From contig OY970389.1 in the NCBI GenBank assembly GCA_963720235.1, forward strand, positions 4,278,001 to 4,342,000: 64,000 bases of DNA, given 5' to 3'. Shown here in pieces: positions 41,494-49,307 of the stretch (position 1 is the stretch's first letter; each line of letters starts with the position of its first letter). The stretch comes from JACMLC01 sp963720235. GTDB taxonomy: Bacteria > Acidobacteriota > Blastocatellia > Pyrinomonadales > Pyrinomonadaceae. The translations under genes and the position numbers were made by a program. The notes under the pieces were generated by a model that saw nothing but the letters and a program-made list of their open reading frames with translations, searched no databases and had not been told where the DNA came from.

Positions 41494-42060
41494 TAAACCA
41501 CTCTGCACTGAAAGTGCAGAGATTTGAGCAGGACTGAAAGTCCAGCTATTCCAAGATGAATGTTTCAGTCTCTTCGTTGGAGGCTTCTCAATGATGCTCC
41601 AGATACTCCTGCACCATCTCTTCGGTAATGTTGCCTGTGCTCCATGCGCCGTACCCGATAGCCCAGAAGTGTCTGCCCCAATATCTTTTCCGTAGCTCTG
41701 GATATTCTTGTTGCAGCATCCGTGAAGTTCGCCCCTTGAACCGTTTAACCAAATCTGAGAGTGCTTTGGATGGCGGATACTCAATGTGCATGTGGACATG
41801 GTCTTTGCTCACCACGCCTTTGAGGATCTTGACATCTTCGGCATCACAGATTTGAATCAACAGGTCACGACAGCGAACCTTAATGTCATCTGTCAGCACA
41901 TGATAGCGGTACTTGGTGGCCCAAATCAGATGGACGGTTAATCTGCTGACAGTATGGCTGCCGTATCGGTTCTCTTTCATGCTCTCGCACTTCTAGCATG
42001 TCCAGAAGTGTGTAGCAACTGAAAGTCTTGCACCAAAGGTGCATAGCTTTAACTACCGGC
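41494..42060 (-). mobile_element. IS200-type insertion sequence
   Basis: A lone tnpA gene on the minus strand, with flanking subterminal hairpins of IS200/IS605 type: ctctgcactgaaagtgcag (41,501 on) with ggactgaaagtcc, and tgcaccaaaggtgca (42,029-42,043). There are no inverted termini, as expected for HUH elements. The exact ends cannot be fixed by eye. No tnpB. Confidence 0.75.
41588..41980 (-). CDS. tnpA: IS200-family HUH (Y1) transposase
   Basis: 130 residues, the length of TnpA. HUH motif HVHMHIEYP; catalytic Tyr region GYGAWSTGNITEEMVQEYLE; N-terminal SRLTVHLIWATKYRYHVLTD. It moves single-stranded DNA by the peel-and-paste route. The frame is intact, so it may be active, or may act on REP-like hairpins elsewhere. 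It follows directly after the four-gene cassette. Confidence 0.95.
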   Translation of the reverse strand: MKENRYGSHTVSRLTVHLIWATKYRYHVLTDDIKVRCRDLLIQICDAEDVKILKGVVSKDHVHMHIEYPPSKALSDLVKRFKGRTSRMLQQEYPELRKRYWGRHFWAIGYGAWSTGNITEEMVQEYLEHH

Positions 42061-42678
42061 TTGGGACAGTAAACAAGAAGAAGCTGGTTCAAAAAATGGG
42101 CTAACTTCTTTATGGCTTAAAGAAGACCCTGCGGTATTGACGCTGGTGGGTCGCAAGATGCGTAATGTAAGTTGACCCTTCTTTATGCTCAGTTAATTTA
42201 GAAAACTTCTGCGGAAGGAACTTTCTTCAATAGACAGAAGTGATATTTAATGAATTGCTAGAGAGTCATGGCTGTAATTCAAAACTCCTATCTGATGCTT
42301 AATCCTGTGCGCTCCAAGAGTGCAGGATATGCGTCACAAAAACTCTTGCAATAAGCTTTGTAAAAGAATACTCTTTGCGCCATCAGTGTGACCTCGCACA
42401 GCAACTCTAAGTCCTGACACTCATCATAAGCACACTGATATTGAACCGTCAGTGAGAAAACGCACGGCGGTCAGCCATCCTTGAAGTTGCAATGTGTCTA
42501 AACATTGAGCAGCCTTAAAAGAGTTGGTAGTAGTTTCCACGTGTTCCCTGACGCTCTGTTTGTTTCAGGTGTTGGTGCGATTCCTTGCCGCAGGTGATTA
42601 ACTCACCACCGAAGTTAAGAGCCTGCCACATAGCGAGAATTAGCGACTCCTTCCTGATCCCACATAAAGGAGACGAAC
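42061..42678. other. Non-coding stretch between IS200 and the propeller gene
   Basis: About 620 bases with no convincing gene on either strand. It carries AAAGGAG at 42,666 as the ribosome site of the next gene. I see no riboswitch or integrase remnant. Confidence 0.4.
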
Positions 42679-45438
42679 ATGAAAACCTTACATAGGCGAA
42701 GCGGTTGGTTAACCGGTCTTCTGATGGTGTGCTTATGGCTGGCGATTGGTGCGAGGGTAGTGTGCGGGCAATCCGCGCTTGATGGATTCGACCCGAGTGC
42801 TAATCATCTGGTTCACACTGTTGCTGTGCAGTCTGACGGAAAGATTCTTATAGGCGGCTTTTTCACAAATGTCGGTGGCATGCCGCGCGGCTACATCGCA
42901 CGGCTGAACTTGAACGGAACGCTCAATACCAGCTTTAACCCGAACGCAAACAATCTTATCTATTCAATCGCTTTGCAGTCGGACGGTAAGATTTTAGTTG
43001 GCGGCTATTTTACGCACATCGGCGGACAGCCATGCAATTATCTTGCGCGACTCCACGCGAATGGCACACTCGACACTAGCTTCAACGCGCAATCAAACGA
43101 AAACGTTCATACAATTGTTGTGCAGTCTGACGGCAAGATTTTAGTCGGAGGTTACTTTCAGAGCATCGGCGGACAGACGCGCAATTATATCGCCCGGCTG
43201 CACACGGATGGAACGGCTGACTCGTTTAACCCAAATTCGAATGGCGTCATCGAGACAATCGCCGTAGAAGCGAACGGAAGCATTTTGGCGGGCGGTTTTT
43301 TCCAGCTCATCGGCGGAATGCTCCGCCACAGTATGGCACGGCTCGACCCGACGACCGGAACAGCAGATTTATCTTTCAACCCGAATGTAGACGGGAATGG
43401 TCTCTATGCAATCGCTGTTCAGCCGGACGGAAAGATTTTAGCGGGCGGATTTTTTACAACCATTGGCGGGCAGCCGCGCAACAGTATTGCGCGGTTGAAT
43501 CGGGACGGAACATCTGATTCGTCATTCAACCCCGATGCGAACAATAGAGTTTATTCAATCGTTGTGCAGTCGGACGGTAAAATTTTAATGGGCGGCTTGT
43601 TCACAACCATCGGCGGACAGCCGCGAAATCATATCGCCCGGCTCAACGCGATAACCGGACTGGCAGATTCATTTGACCCAAACGCGAATGGTGGCGTTCA
43701 AACAGTCGCCGTGCAGCCTGACGGTAAAATTTTAGTGGGCGGCATTTTCGTAACTCTCTCGCCAAACGGTGGAGCAGCAGTTACTCGCAACTACATAGCC
43801 CGACTTGAAACCGACGGCAGGCTCGACAAGACGCTTAACTTAACCGACATCGGCAATTATATTTATGCCACTACCGTGCAGCCGGATGGCAAGATTCTCA
43901 TCGGCGGCTTGTTTTCGATCCCCGGCAGGCAGCCGCGCAATAATATGGCAAGGTTGAATGCGGACGGGACGCTGGACGTGAGCTTCATCTCGAATGTGGA
44001 CGGCCAAGTCCATTCAATCGTTGTGCAGGCAGACGGCAAGATTCTAGTGGGTGGCTTGTTCACAACCATCGGCGGGCAGATGCGTAATCATATCGCGCGG
44101 CTCAATATTGATGGAACGGCTGACTCGTTCAACCCAAACCCGAACTCTCGCGTCCATTCCATCGCAGTTCAAGCTGACGGAAAAATTATAATGGGTGGCG
44201 AATTTACGAGCATCAATGGACAGTCTCAAAAATATATCGCTCGGCTCAACACAGACGGCACACTTGATTCGTTCAATCCGAACGCGAGCGAAGATATCAA
44301 CTCAATCGCCGTGCAGCCAGATGGAAAGATTTTAGCGGGCGGCTTGTTCACGAACATTGGCGGACAGCCACGGAACCGGATCGCTCGACTTAATGCAGAC
44401 GGAACGGCAGACTCTTTCAACCCGGACGCGAACTTTTATGTCCGGTCAATCGCCGTGCAACCGGACGGAAAGATTTTAGTGGGCGGTGAGTTCACGAGTA
44501 TCGGTGGGCAACCGCGTAATCGTCTTGCTCGACTTGATGCTACAACCGGAACGGCAGATTCTTTCGACCCGAACTCAGATGGTGTTGTTTGGTCAATCGC
44601 CTTTCAATCAGACGGTAAGATTTTAGTAGGCGGCGGCTTCTCTAGCGTTGGTGGACAGCCGCGTAACGGCATCGCACGACTCAATGCCACGAGCGGCGCA
44701 GCCGATTCATTTGACCCGAATGCAAATGATGTTGTTTTGTCAATGGCCGTACAGCCAGATGGTAAAGTTCTAGTGGGTGGTGAGTTTACGAGTATCGGCG
44801 GGCAAACTCGCCTTCTCTTTGCCCGTTTGAGCAACGACACAGCCGCGCTACAAAACCTCACCGTGACGCAAACCGCCGTTACTTGGACTCTCGACGGCTC
44901 AAGCCCATATCTTTCGCGTGTCGCCTTCGAGCTATCGGGCGATGGTGTGAATTACACCTTCTTGGGCAATGCAACAGGTAGCTTTGCACCGCTCGCCAAT
45001 GCCAGAGATGAAGGCAGTCAATTCGCGCCGACTGCCACAAACTGGACGTTGACCGGCTTGAACCTACCTACGGGACTAAATATCTACATCCGTGCTCGCG
45101 GTTATTATCGCGGTGGTTTCGAGACTGGCTCGGAATCAATTACGGAAACGGTGCGGAACGCTTTTCTGTCTGGGCCAACGGCGGCCAGTGTGCCAGTGTC
45201 GGGTAGAGTCTTGACGGCAGAGGTCTACGGCGTTGCACAGGCGACCGTTTCATTGACCGATTTGCAAGGACAGACGCGCACCGCATTGACTAATGAACTT
45301 GGCTATTATCGGTTTGATGATGTACAGGTTGGAGAAACTTATATCTTTAATATTTCCTCATGGCGTCATCAATTCACGCCGCAAGTCGTGACGGTGATGA
45401 ACGAGATACAGAGCTTGAATTTTACGGCTCAACCGTAG
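42679..45438 (+). CDS. Secreted 14-repeat delta-60 propeller protein
   Basis: 919 residues; signal peptide about 1-31 (LLMVCLWLAIGARVVCG-Q). Residues about 45-740 are 14 delta-60 units of about 48 residues, each with V-Q-x-D-G-K-I-L-x-G-G (e.g. VQSDGKILIGGFFTNVGG, VQPDGKILVGGEFTSIGG) and I-A-R-L-N. 14 units equal two seven-bladed propellers. A linker (about 745-830) is followed by a carboxypeptidase-regulatory domain at the C-terminus (VSGRVLTAEVYGVAQATVSL, ELGYYRFDDVQVGETYIFNI). It lies inside the island, so it is probably cargo. AAAGGAGACG sits just upstream of the ATG. Confidence 0.9.
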   Translation: MKTLHRRSGWLTGLLMVCLWLAIGARVVCGQSALDGFDPSANHLVHTVAVQSDGKILIGGFFTNVGGMPRGYIARLNLNGTLNTSFNPNANNLIYSIALQSDGKILVGGYFTHIGGQPCNYLARLHANGTLDTSFNAQSNENVHTIVVQSDGKILVGGYFQSIGGQTRNYIARLHTDGTADSFNPNSNGVIETIAVEANGSILAGGFFQLIGGMLRHSMARLDPTTGTADLSFNPNVDGNGLYAIAVQPDGKILAGGFFTTIGGQPRNSIARLNRDGTSDSSFNPDANNRVYSIVVQSDGKILMGGLFTTIGGQPRNHIARLNAITGLADSFDPNANGGVQTVAVQPDGKILVGGIFVTLSPNGGAAVTRNYIARLETDGRLDKTLNLTDIGNYIYATTVQPDGKILIGGLFSIPGRQPRNNMARLNADGTLDVSFISNVDGQVHSIVVQADGKILVGGLFTTIGGQMRNHIARLNIDGTADSFNPNPNSRVHSIAVQADGKIIMGGEFTSINGQSQKYIARLNTDGTLDSFNPNASEDINSIAVQPDGKILAGGLFTNIGGQPRNRIARLNADGTADSFNPDANFYVRSIAVQPDGKILVGGEFTSIGGQPRNRLARLDATTGTADSFDPNSDGVVWSIAFQSDGKILVGGGFSSVGGQPRNGIARLNATSGAADSFDPNANDVVLSMAVQPDGKVLVGGEFTSIGGQTRLLFARLSNDTAALQNLTVTQTAVTWTLDGSSPYLSRVAFELSGDGVNYTFLGNATGSFAPLANARDEGSQFAPTATNWTLTGLNLPTGLNIYIRARGYYRGGFETGSESITETVRNAFLSGPTAASVPVSGRVLTAEVYGVAQATVSLTDLQGQTRTALTNELGYYRFDDVQVGETYIFNISSWRHQFTPQVVTVMNEIQSLNFTAQP

Positions 45439-45542
45439 CTCGTGATTAGAGGTGCATCTGAACTGATAGAGGCGCGCCTTATTCTTATTTTTTCAAAAGC
45501 TCTATGACAAATGAGCTTTGCAAGGTCTAAAGGCGCAATTCT

Positions 45543-45563
45543 GAGTCACTATAGAGTCACAAC
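45543..45563. repeat. 21-bp island end repeat, copy 2
   Basis: Identical to 37,014-37,034, 112 nt before the second att-like site. Confidence 0.6.
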
Positions 45564-45674
45564 TCAGCTAAACCAACCTAAAATCATCTTACTAGGCCAG
45601 AGTTGAATTGCACGAAACATCAATGAAAGCATATTCTTCCGCATTCAACTAGACTTAACACAACTCATATTTTA

Positions 45675-45721
45675 GACTGGCAGTCAAGAGGTCAGGGGTT
45701 CGATCCCCCTCGGCTCCACCA
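45675..45721. repeat. att-like direct repeat, copy 2
   Basis: 47 bases identical to the 3' end of tRNA-Ala. No 5' half of a tRNA is present, so it is a junction remnant rather than a gene. It divides the island into two segments. Confidence 0.92.
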
Positions 45722-46053
45722 AAATCATCCCATTCAATAATAAAAAATCGGTATTTGATGGAGACAAAGCGGATTGTCTGGTGCATGTTCCTGAGAGTGA
45801 GAAAATCTTTAAGCTTCAAGTTCGGGGTGTACATTCACCATCGAGGCGCGGTCTGCCGGTTGTCAGGTTAAAATGCGCGGAGGGACACAATCAACGCCGG
45901 CGATACAGAGAAGGAGAATTTGATTTCATTGTTGGATATTATCTTTTTAATGACACAGCATACGTGGTCTCTGCTGATGAAGTGAAGCAGCATAAAACCT
46001 ACATCACTATTTCTGAAAAGTATGCGGAGAGATGGGATAAGCTGAAAACCTAA
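45676..46053 (+). pseudogene. 5'-truncated PD-(D/E)XK-like (group I intron-endonuclease type) fragment
   Basis: The frame is open from a stop before 45,676 through the att site to TAA at 46,053, but lacks an ATG; a GTG at 45,781 gives a 90-residue product. FDGDKADCLVHVPESEKIFK then LQVRG resembles the D...Q-x-K core of the PDDEXK_5 family, and YREGEFDFIVGYYLFNDTAY / VVSADEVKQHKTYITIS matches the usual end of such proteins. The N-terminal third is missing exactly at the att junction, so it looks cut by recombination. Family assignment is by pattern only. Confidence 0.45.
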
Positions 46054-46131
46054 CTAAGAGGTTAAAAAGTTGAACAATAATTCAAGCGGTCTGTTCTCTA
46101 AAATCGGCGCGGCCTTTTAATAAATAGATAG

Positions 46132-48825
46132 ATGAGCAAACACTCACGAGCCAACGAGCAGAAATTCTTTAACGCCTTGCGCGACATCTTCGTCGGCGCG
46201 CGGATTGAAGGCGAGAGCGGTTATATCAACTTGATGCGCATCAAGTCGCGCTATTACATGGAAGGCATTTTTCCGAAGCTGCAAGAGAAGATTGACGAAG
46301 AGTTGCAGCCGTTTCCCGCCTTTCGTGAAGAACTGTTCGACAAGCTCTACAGCTTTTTCAAACGCTACTTCAGCGATAGCGGCTCGATCTATTTCCGGCA
46401 CACGCCGTATTACCAGGACATCTACGAGCGCATCTACACGGATGACCGCGATGTGATGCTCTTCTGGAAGACGCAGAATCTTTATTACGTCAAGACCGAC
46501 AGGCTTTTTCGCAGCCTGACTTTGAATCTTGACGACGCGCCCGACCAAAAGTTCGCCTTTGACGCTTCGGCGGTTGAAAGAAAGTCTTTCAACTTCGACG
46601 CTTCCGGCTTGCAGAACAAGCGGAACAACGAAAAGCGCAACCTGATTTTCGAGTACAAAGGCAAAGCCGACGATGAGACTTTGAAGTTTGCCGTGCAATA
46701 CACCGAAGGCGGCAAGAAGACGAAAACCGATGATATTTTGAAAGCCATCAAACGGGACGGCGTGGCGGTCAAAGAAGAGCAGTTGACGCGCGCCTTTCGC
46801 CTGTTTGAACGGCAATCGGAAGTCGATTTCTTTATTAACAAAAACGCCAAAGCATTTCTCGAAGAACAGTTCGATTTGTGGATGTATCAATATCTGTTCA
46901 AGCGCGAATCGGACTGGACGGAGAAGCGCATCCGGGAGATGCAAGCCTTGAAGCGCGTCGCGCGCAGCATCATCGAATTCATCTCGCAGTTTGAAGATGA
47001 GCTTGTCCGTATCTGGAATAAGCCGAAGTTTGCGCTCTCGTCGAATTACGTCATCACGTTTGACCGTGTATTTGCCCGGAGCGAAGAGGTGGCGAGAAAG
47101 CTGCTCGCGCACGAGGGTATCAAGGCGCAAACCGCCGAATGGCGCGAACTCGGAATGATTGGAAATGATGAATCAGGAATGCGGAAGGATGAATCAAAGC
47201 AGGCTTCGCTGCTTGCGGAAGATAGCCTGTCGGAAAAGGAGATTGCTTTTCGCAAGCTCGCCACCGAGTTTATGAACGATTCCGCATTCCGCATTCCGCA
47301 TTCATCATTTCGCTTCCTGCCTTTTGACACGAAGCATTTCAAATCGTTGGAGCTTGAGCTTCTGTCTCTGTTCGATAACCTGGACGAAGAGCTCGACGGG
47401 CGACTCATTCACAGTGAAAACTATCAGGCGCTCAATACGCTGAAAGACAAGTTTCGGGAAAAGGTGAAGTGTATTTATATTGACCCGCCGTATAACACTG
47501 GAAGCGACGAATTTATTTATAAAGACGAATATCGCCATTCAGCATGGCTTTCAATGTTGGAAAATCGTTTGAGTTTAGCGCGTGAATTGATGGACGGAGA
47601 TGGCGCTGTATTTATAAGTCTGGATGACACTGAACAATCAAGATGCAAACTAACGCTTGATTTTATTTTTGGTGAAGAAAATTTCATTTCAAATATCATC
47701 TGGCAAAAAAAATACTCGCCTCAAAATGACGCTAAATGGTTTAGTAACGACCACGATTTTGTTATCGCTTACGCCAAAGATAAATTAGAATATCGCCCGC
47801 GAAAATTATCCCGCACTGAAGAACAGAACGATTTATACACAAACCCGGATAACGATTCACGAGGAGCCTGGATGTCCGGTGATTACACATCCAACAAATC
47901 CGCGCAAGAACGCCCAAATCTTTACTTTCCTATATCAAATCCTTTTACAAACAAGGAGATTTTGCCAAGCAAAAATAGAGTGTGGGCATATAATCGCGAA
48001 CAGCACGAACAAAATGTCAAAGAAAATCGCCTTTGGTGGGGACTCAAAGGCGAAAATAAAATGCCTCGTTATAAAAGATTTCTCAGCGAAGTTGCGGGAG
48101 TCGTGCCAAGAACGATTTGGTTCTATCAAGAAGTTGGACACACTCAAGATGCCGCACGCGAATTGCAAAGTTTGTTTGGCGAATTTGTTTTCAGCAATCC
48201 GAAACCTTCAGGGCTCGTTTATAAATCAGTCAATCTAACTGAAGGAGATTTAACTTTAGATTTCTTCGGTGGCTCAGGAACGACGGCTCACGCCGTTATT
48301 AATCTCAATCGTGTAGATGGCGGACGGCGCAAATACATTCTGGTCGAAGCCAACGATTATTTCCACACGGTTATTTTGCCGCGCGTCAAAAAGGTTGTCT
48401 TCTCGGACAAGTGGAAAGACGGCAAAGCCCAGGCGGATGGCAAAGGTGCGTCGCATTTCTGCAAATACTTCGCCCTCGAACAATACGAAGACACTCTGCG
48501 CCGCGCCGTTTATCTCAAAGACAGCGAAACCGACCAGCCAGCTTTCTTCGACAATCCTTACGAATCGCCGTTCGCCTCTTACGTCTTCCTGCGCGATAAA
48601 AAGATGGCGGACGCGCTCACGGTAGATTACGAAAACAATAAAATCAGTGTGGACTTCTCCAAACTTTACGCGGACATTGATCTGGCGGAAACACTCTCCT
48701 GCGTCAAAGGCAAGTTTATCAAAAGCCTGACCGCCGACAGCGTCACCTTCACCGACGGCGAAACCATTAAGTTTGACGAGTTGGACTACCGCGATGTTTT
48801 GCCTCTTATTTGGTGGGACAAGTGA
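46132..48825 (+). CDS. mod: Type III restriction-modification methyltransferase (Mod)
   Basis: 897 residues. Beta-class N6-adenine methyltransferase order: catalytic DPPY (CIYIDPPYNTGSDEFIY, about residue 449), then the SAM motif LDFFGGSGTTAHAVINLN (about 710). The N-terminal 400 residues are the recognition/dimer part. Residues about 341-355 and 383-395 (LGMIGNDESGMRKDE; NDSAFRIPHSSFRF) are encoded by the two arms of a heptad repeat that sits in frame, so an insertion in the recognition region is likely. The Res gene follows after a small four-helix gene. Confidence 0.93.
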   Translation: MSKHSRANEQKFFNALRDIFVGARIEGESGYINLMRIKSRYYMEGIFPKLQEKIDEELQPFPAFREELFDKLYSFFKRYFSDSGSIYFRHTPYYQDIYERIYTDDRDVMLFWKTQNLYYVKTDRLFRSLTLNLDDAPDQKFAFDASAVERKSFNFDASGLQNKRNNEKRNLIFEYKGKADDETLKFAVQYTEGGKKTKTDDILKAIKRDGVAVKEEQLTRAFRLFERQSEVDFFINKNAKAFLEEQFDLWMYQYLFKRESDWTEKRIREMQALKRVARSIIEFISQFEDELVRIWNKPKFALSSNYVITFDRVFARSEEVARKLLAHEGIKAQTAEWRELGMIGNDESGMRKDESKQASLLAEDSLSEKEIAFRKLATEFMNDSAFRIPHSSFRFLPFDTKHFKSLELELLSLFDNLDEELDGRLIHSENYQALNTLKDKFREKVKCIYIDPPYNTGSDEFIYKDEYRHSAWLSMLENRLSLARELMDGDGAVFISLDDTEQSRCKLTLDFIFGEENFISNIIWQKKYSPQNDAKWFSNDHDFVIAYAKDKLEYRPRKLSRTEEQNDLYTNPDNDSRGAWMSGDYTSNKSAQERPNLYFPISNPFTNKEILPSKNRVWAYNREQHEQNVKENRLWWGLKGENKMPRYKRFLSEVAGVVPRTIWFYQEVGHTQDAARELQSLFGEFVFSNPKPSGLVYKSVNLTEGDLTLDFFGGSGTTAHAVINLNRVDGGRRKYILVEANDYFHTVILPRVKKVVFSDKWKDGKAQADGKGASHFCKYFALEQYEDTLRRAVYLKDSETDQPAFFDNPYESPFASYVFLRDKKMADALTVDYENNKISVDFSKLYADIDLAETLSCVKGKFIKSLTADSVTFTDGETIKFDELDYRDVLPLIWWDK
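47152..47316. repeat. Heptad-unit inverted repeat H10 inside mod
   Basis: Left arm ggaatga ttggaaa tgatgaa tcaggaa tgcggaa (47,152-47,196); right arm tccgcat tccgcat tccgcat tcatcat (47,278-47,316). It keeps the mod frame open. The segment between the arms is ordinary coding sequence. Confidence 0.75.
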
Positions 48826-48907
48826 GGAAATGATGAAGTAGGAATGATGAATGATGAATATAAAACAATTTTCTTTAATTCATCATTCCTACTTCATCAT
48901 TTAGAAG
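48825..48907. repeat. Heptad-unit inverted repeat H11
   Basis: gatgaag taggaat gatgaat gatgaat; right arm aattcatcattcctacttca. It lies between the mod stop and the four-helix gene start. The right arm recurs at 49,266-49,307 after that gene. Confidence 0.75.
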
Positions 48908-49270
48908 ATGATGAATGAAGGAAAAGAGCGAGATTTGAAGGTGAGGACTAAGAGGTTTGCCTTAAGAGTCATAAAACTTTTCACGGCTTTGCCGAAAATA
49001 ACCGAAGCGCAGGTTATCGGGAAACAGGTTTTGCGAAGCGGCACTTCCGTTGGCGCACAATACCGCGAAGCCTGTCGCGCTCGTTCAAACGCGGAGTTTA
49101 TCAGCAAAATCGAAAGCAGTTTGCAGGAACTTGACGAAACGGCTTACTGGTTTGAATTATTAGTTGAATCTGAAATTGTGAAAGCCGAAAAACTTAAAGA
49201 TTTACAAAACGAAGCGGAACAACTGACAGCGATTTTGGTCTCATCGGCAAAAACCGCCAAACAAAAATGA
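48908..49270 (+). CDS. Four-helix-bundle protein (23S rRNA intervening-sequence type)
   Basis: 120 residues, all helical. Diagnostic stretch VIGKQVLRSGTSVGAQYREA, then RSNAEFISKIESSLQELDET and AYWFELLVESEIV. The family was first found in intervening sequences of 23S rRNA, and is also common as a stand-alone gene between others; its role is unknown. Here it splits a mod-res pair that is normally adjacent. Heptad repeats of the same unit type lie on both sides, which suggests it arrived as a unit. Start ATG 48908 or 48911. Confidence 0.9.
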   Translation: MMNEGKERDLKVRTKRFALRVIKLFTALPKITEAQVIGKQVLRSGTSVGAQYREACRARSNAEFISKIESSLQELDETAYWFELLVESEIVKAEKLKDLQNEAEQLTAILVSSAKTAKQK

Positions 49271-49307
49271 CAAATTCATCATTCATCATTCCCACTTCAT
49301 CATTTAA
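49266..49307. repeat. Right-arm copy of the H11 heptad repeat
   Basis: attcatc attcatc attccca cttcatc in 7-base units; it ends one base before the ATG of res. It overlaps the stop of the four-helix gene. Confidence 0.65.

Noticed and set aside
42800..44820. DNA-level tandem repeat or CRISPR in the propeller gene
   Set aside because: The periodicity of about 145 bases follows the protein repeat, with diverged codons; it is coding.
45675..45721. A second tRNA-Ala gene
   Set aside because: Only the 3' half is present; no acceptor or D arm upstream.
46144..47130. A 328-codon open frame antisense to mod
   Set aside because: Mod is intact on the plus strand; no family signal in the antisense frame.
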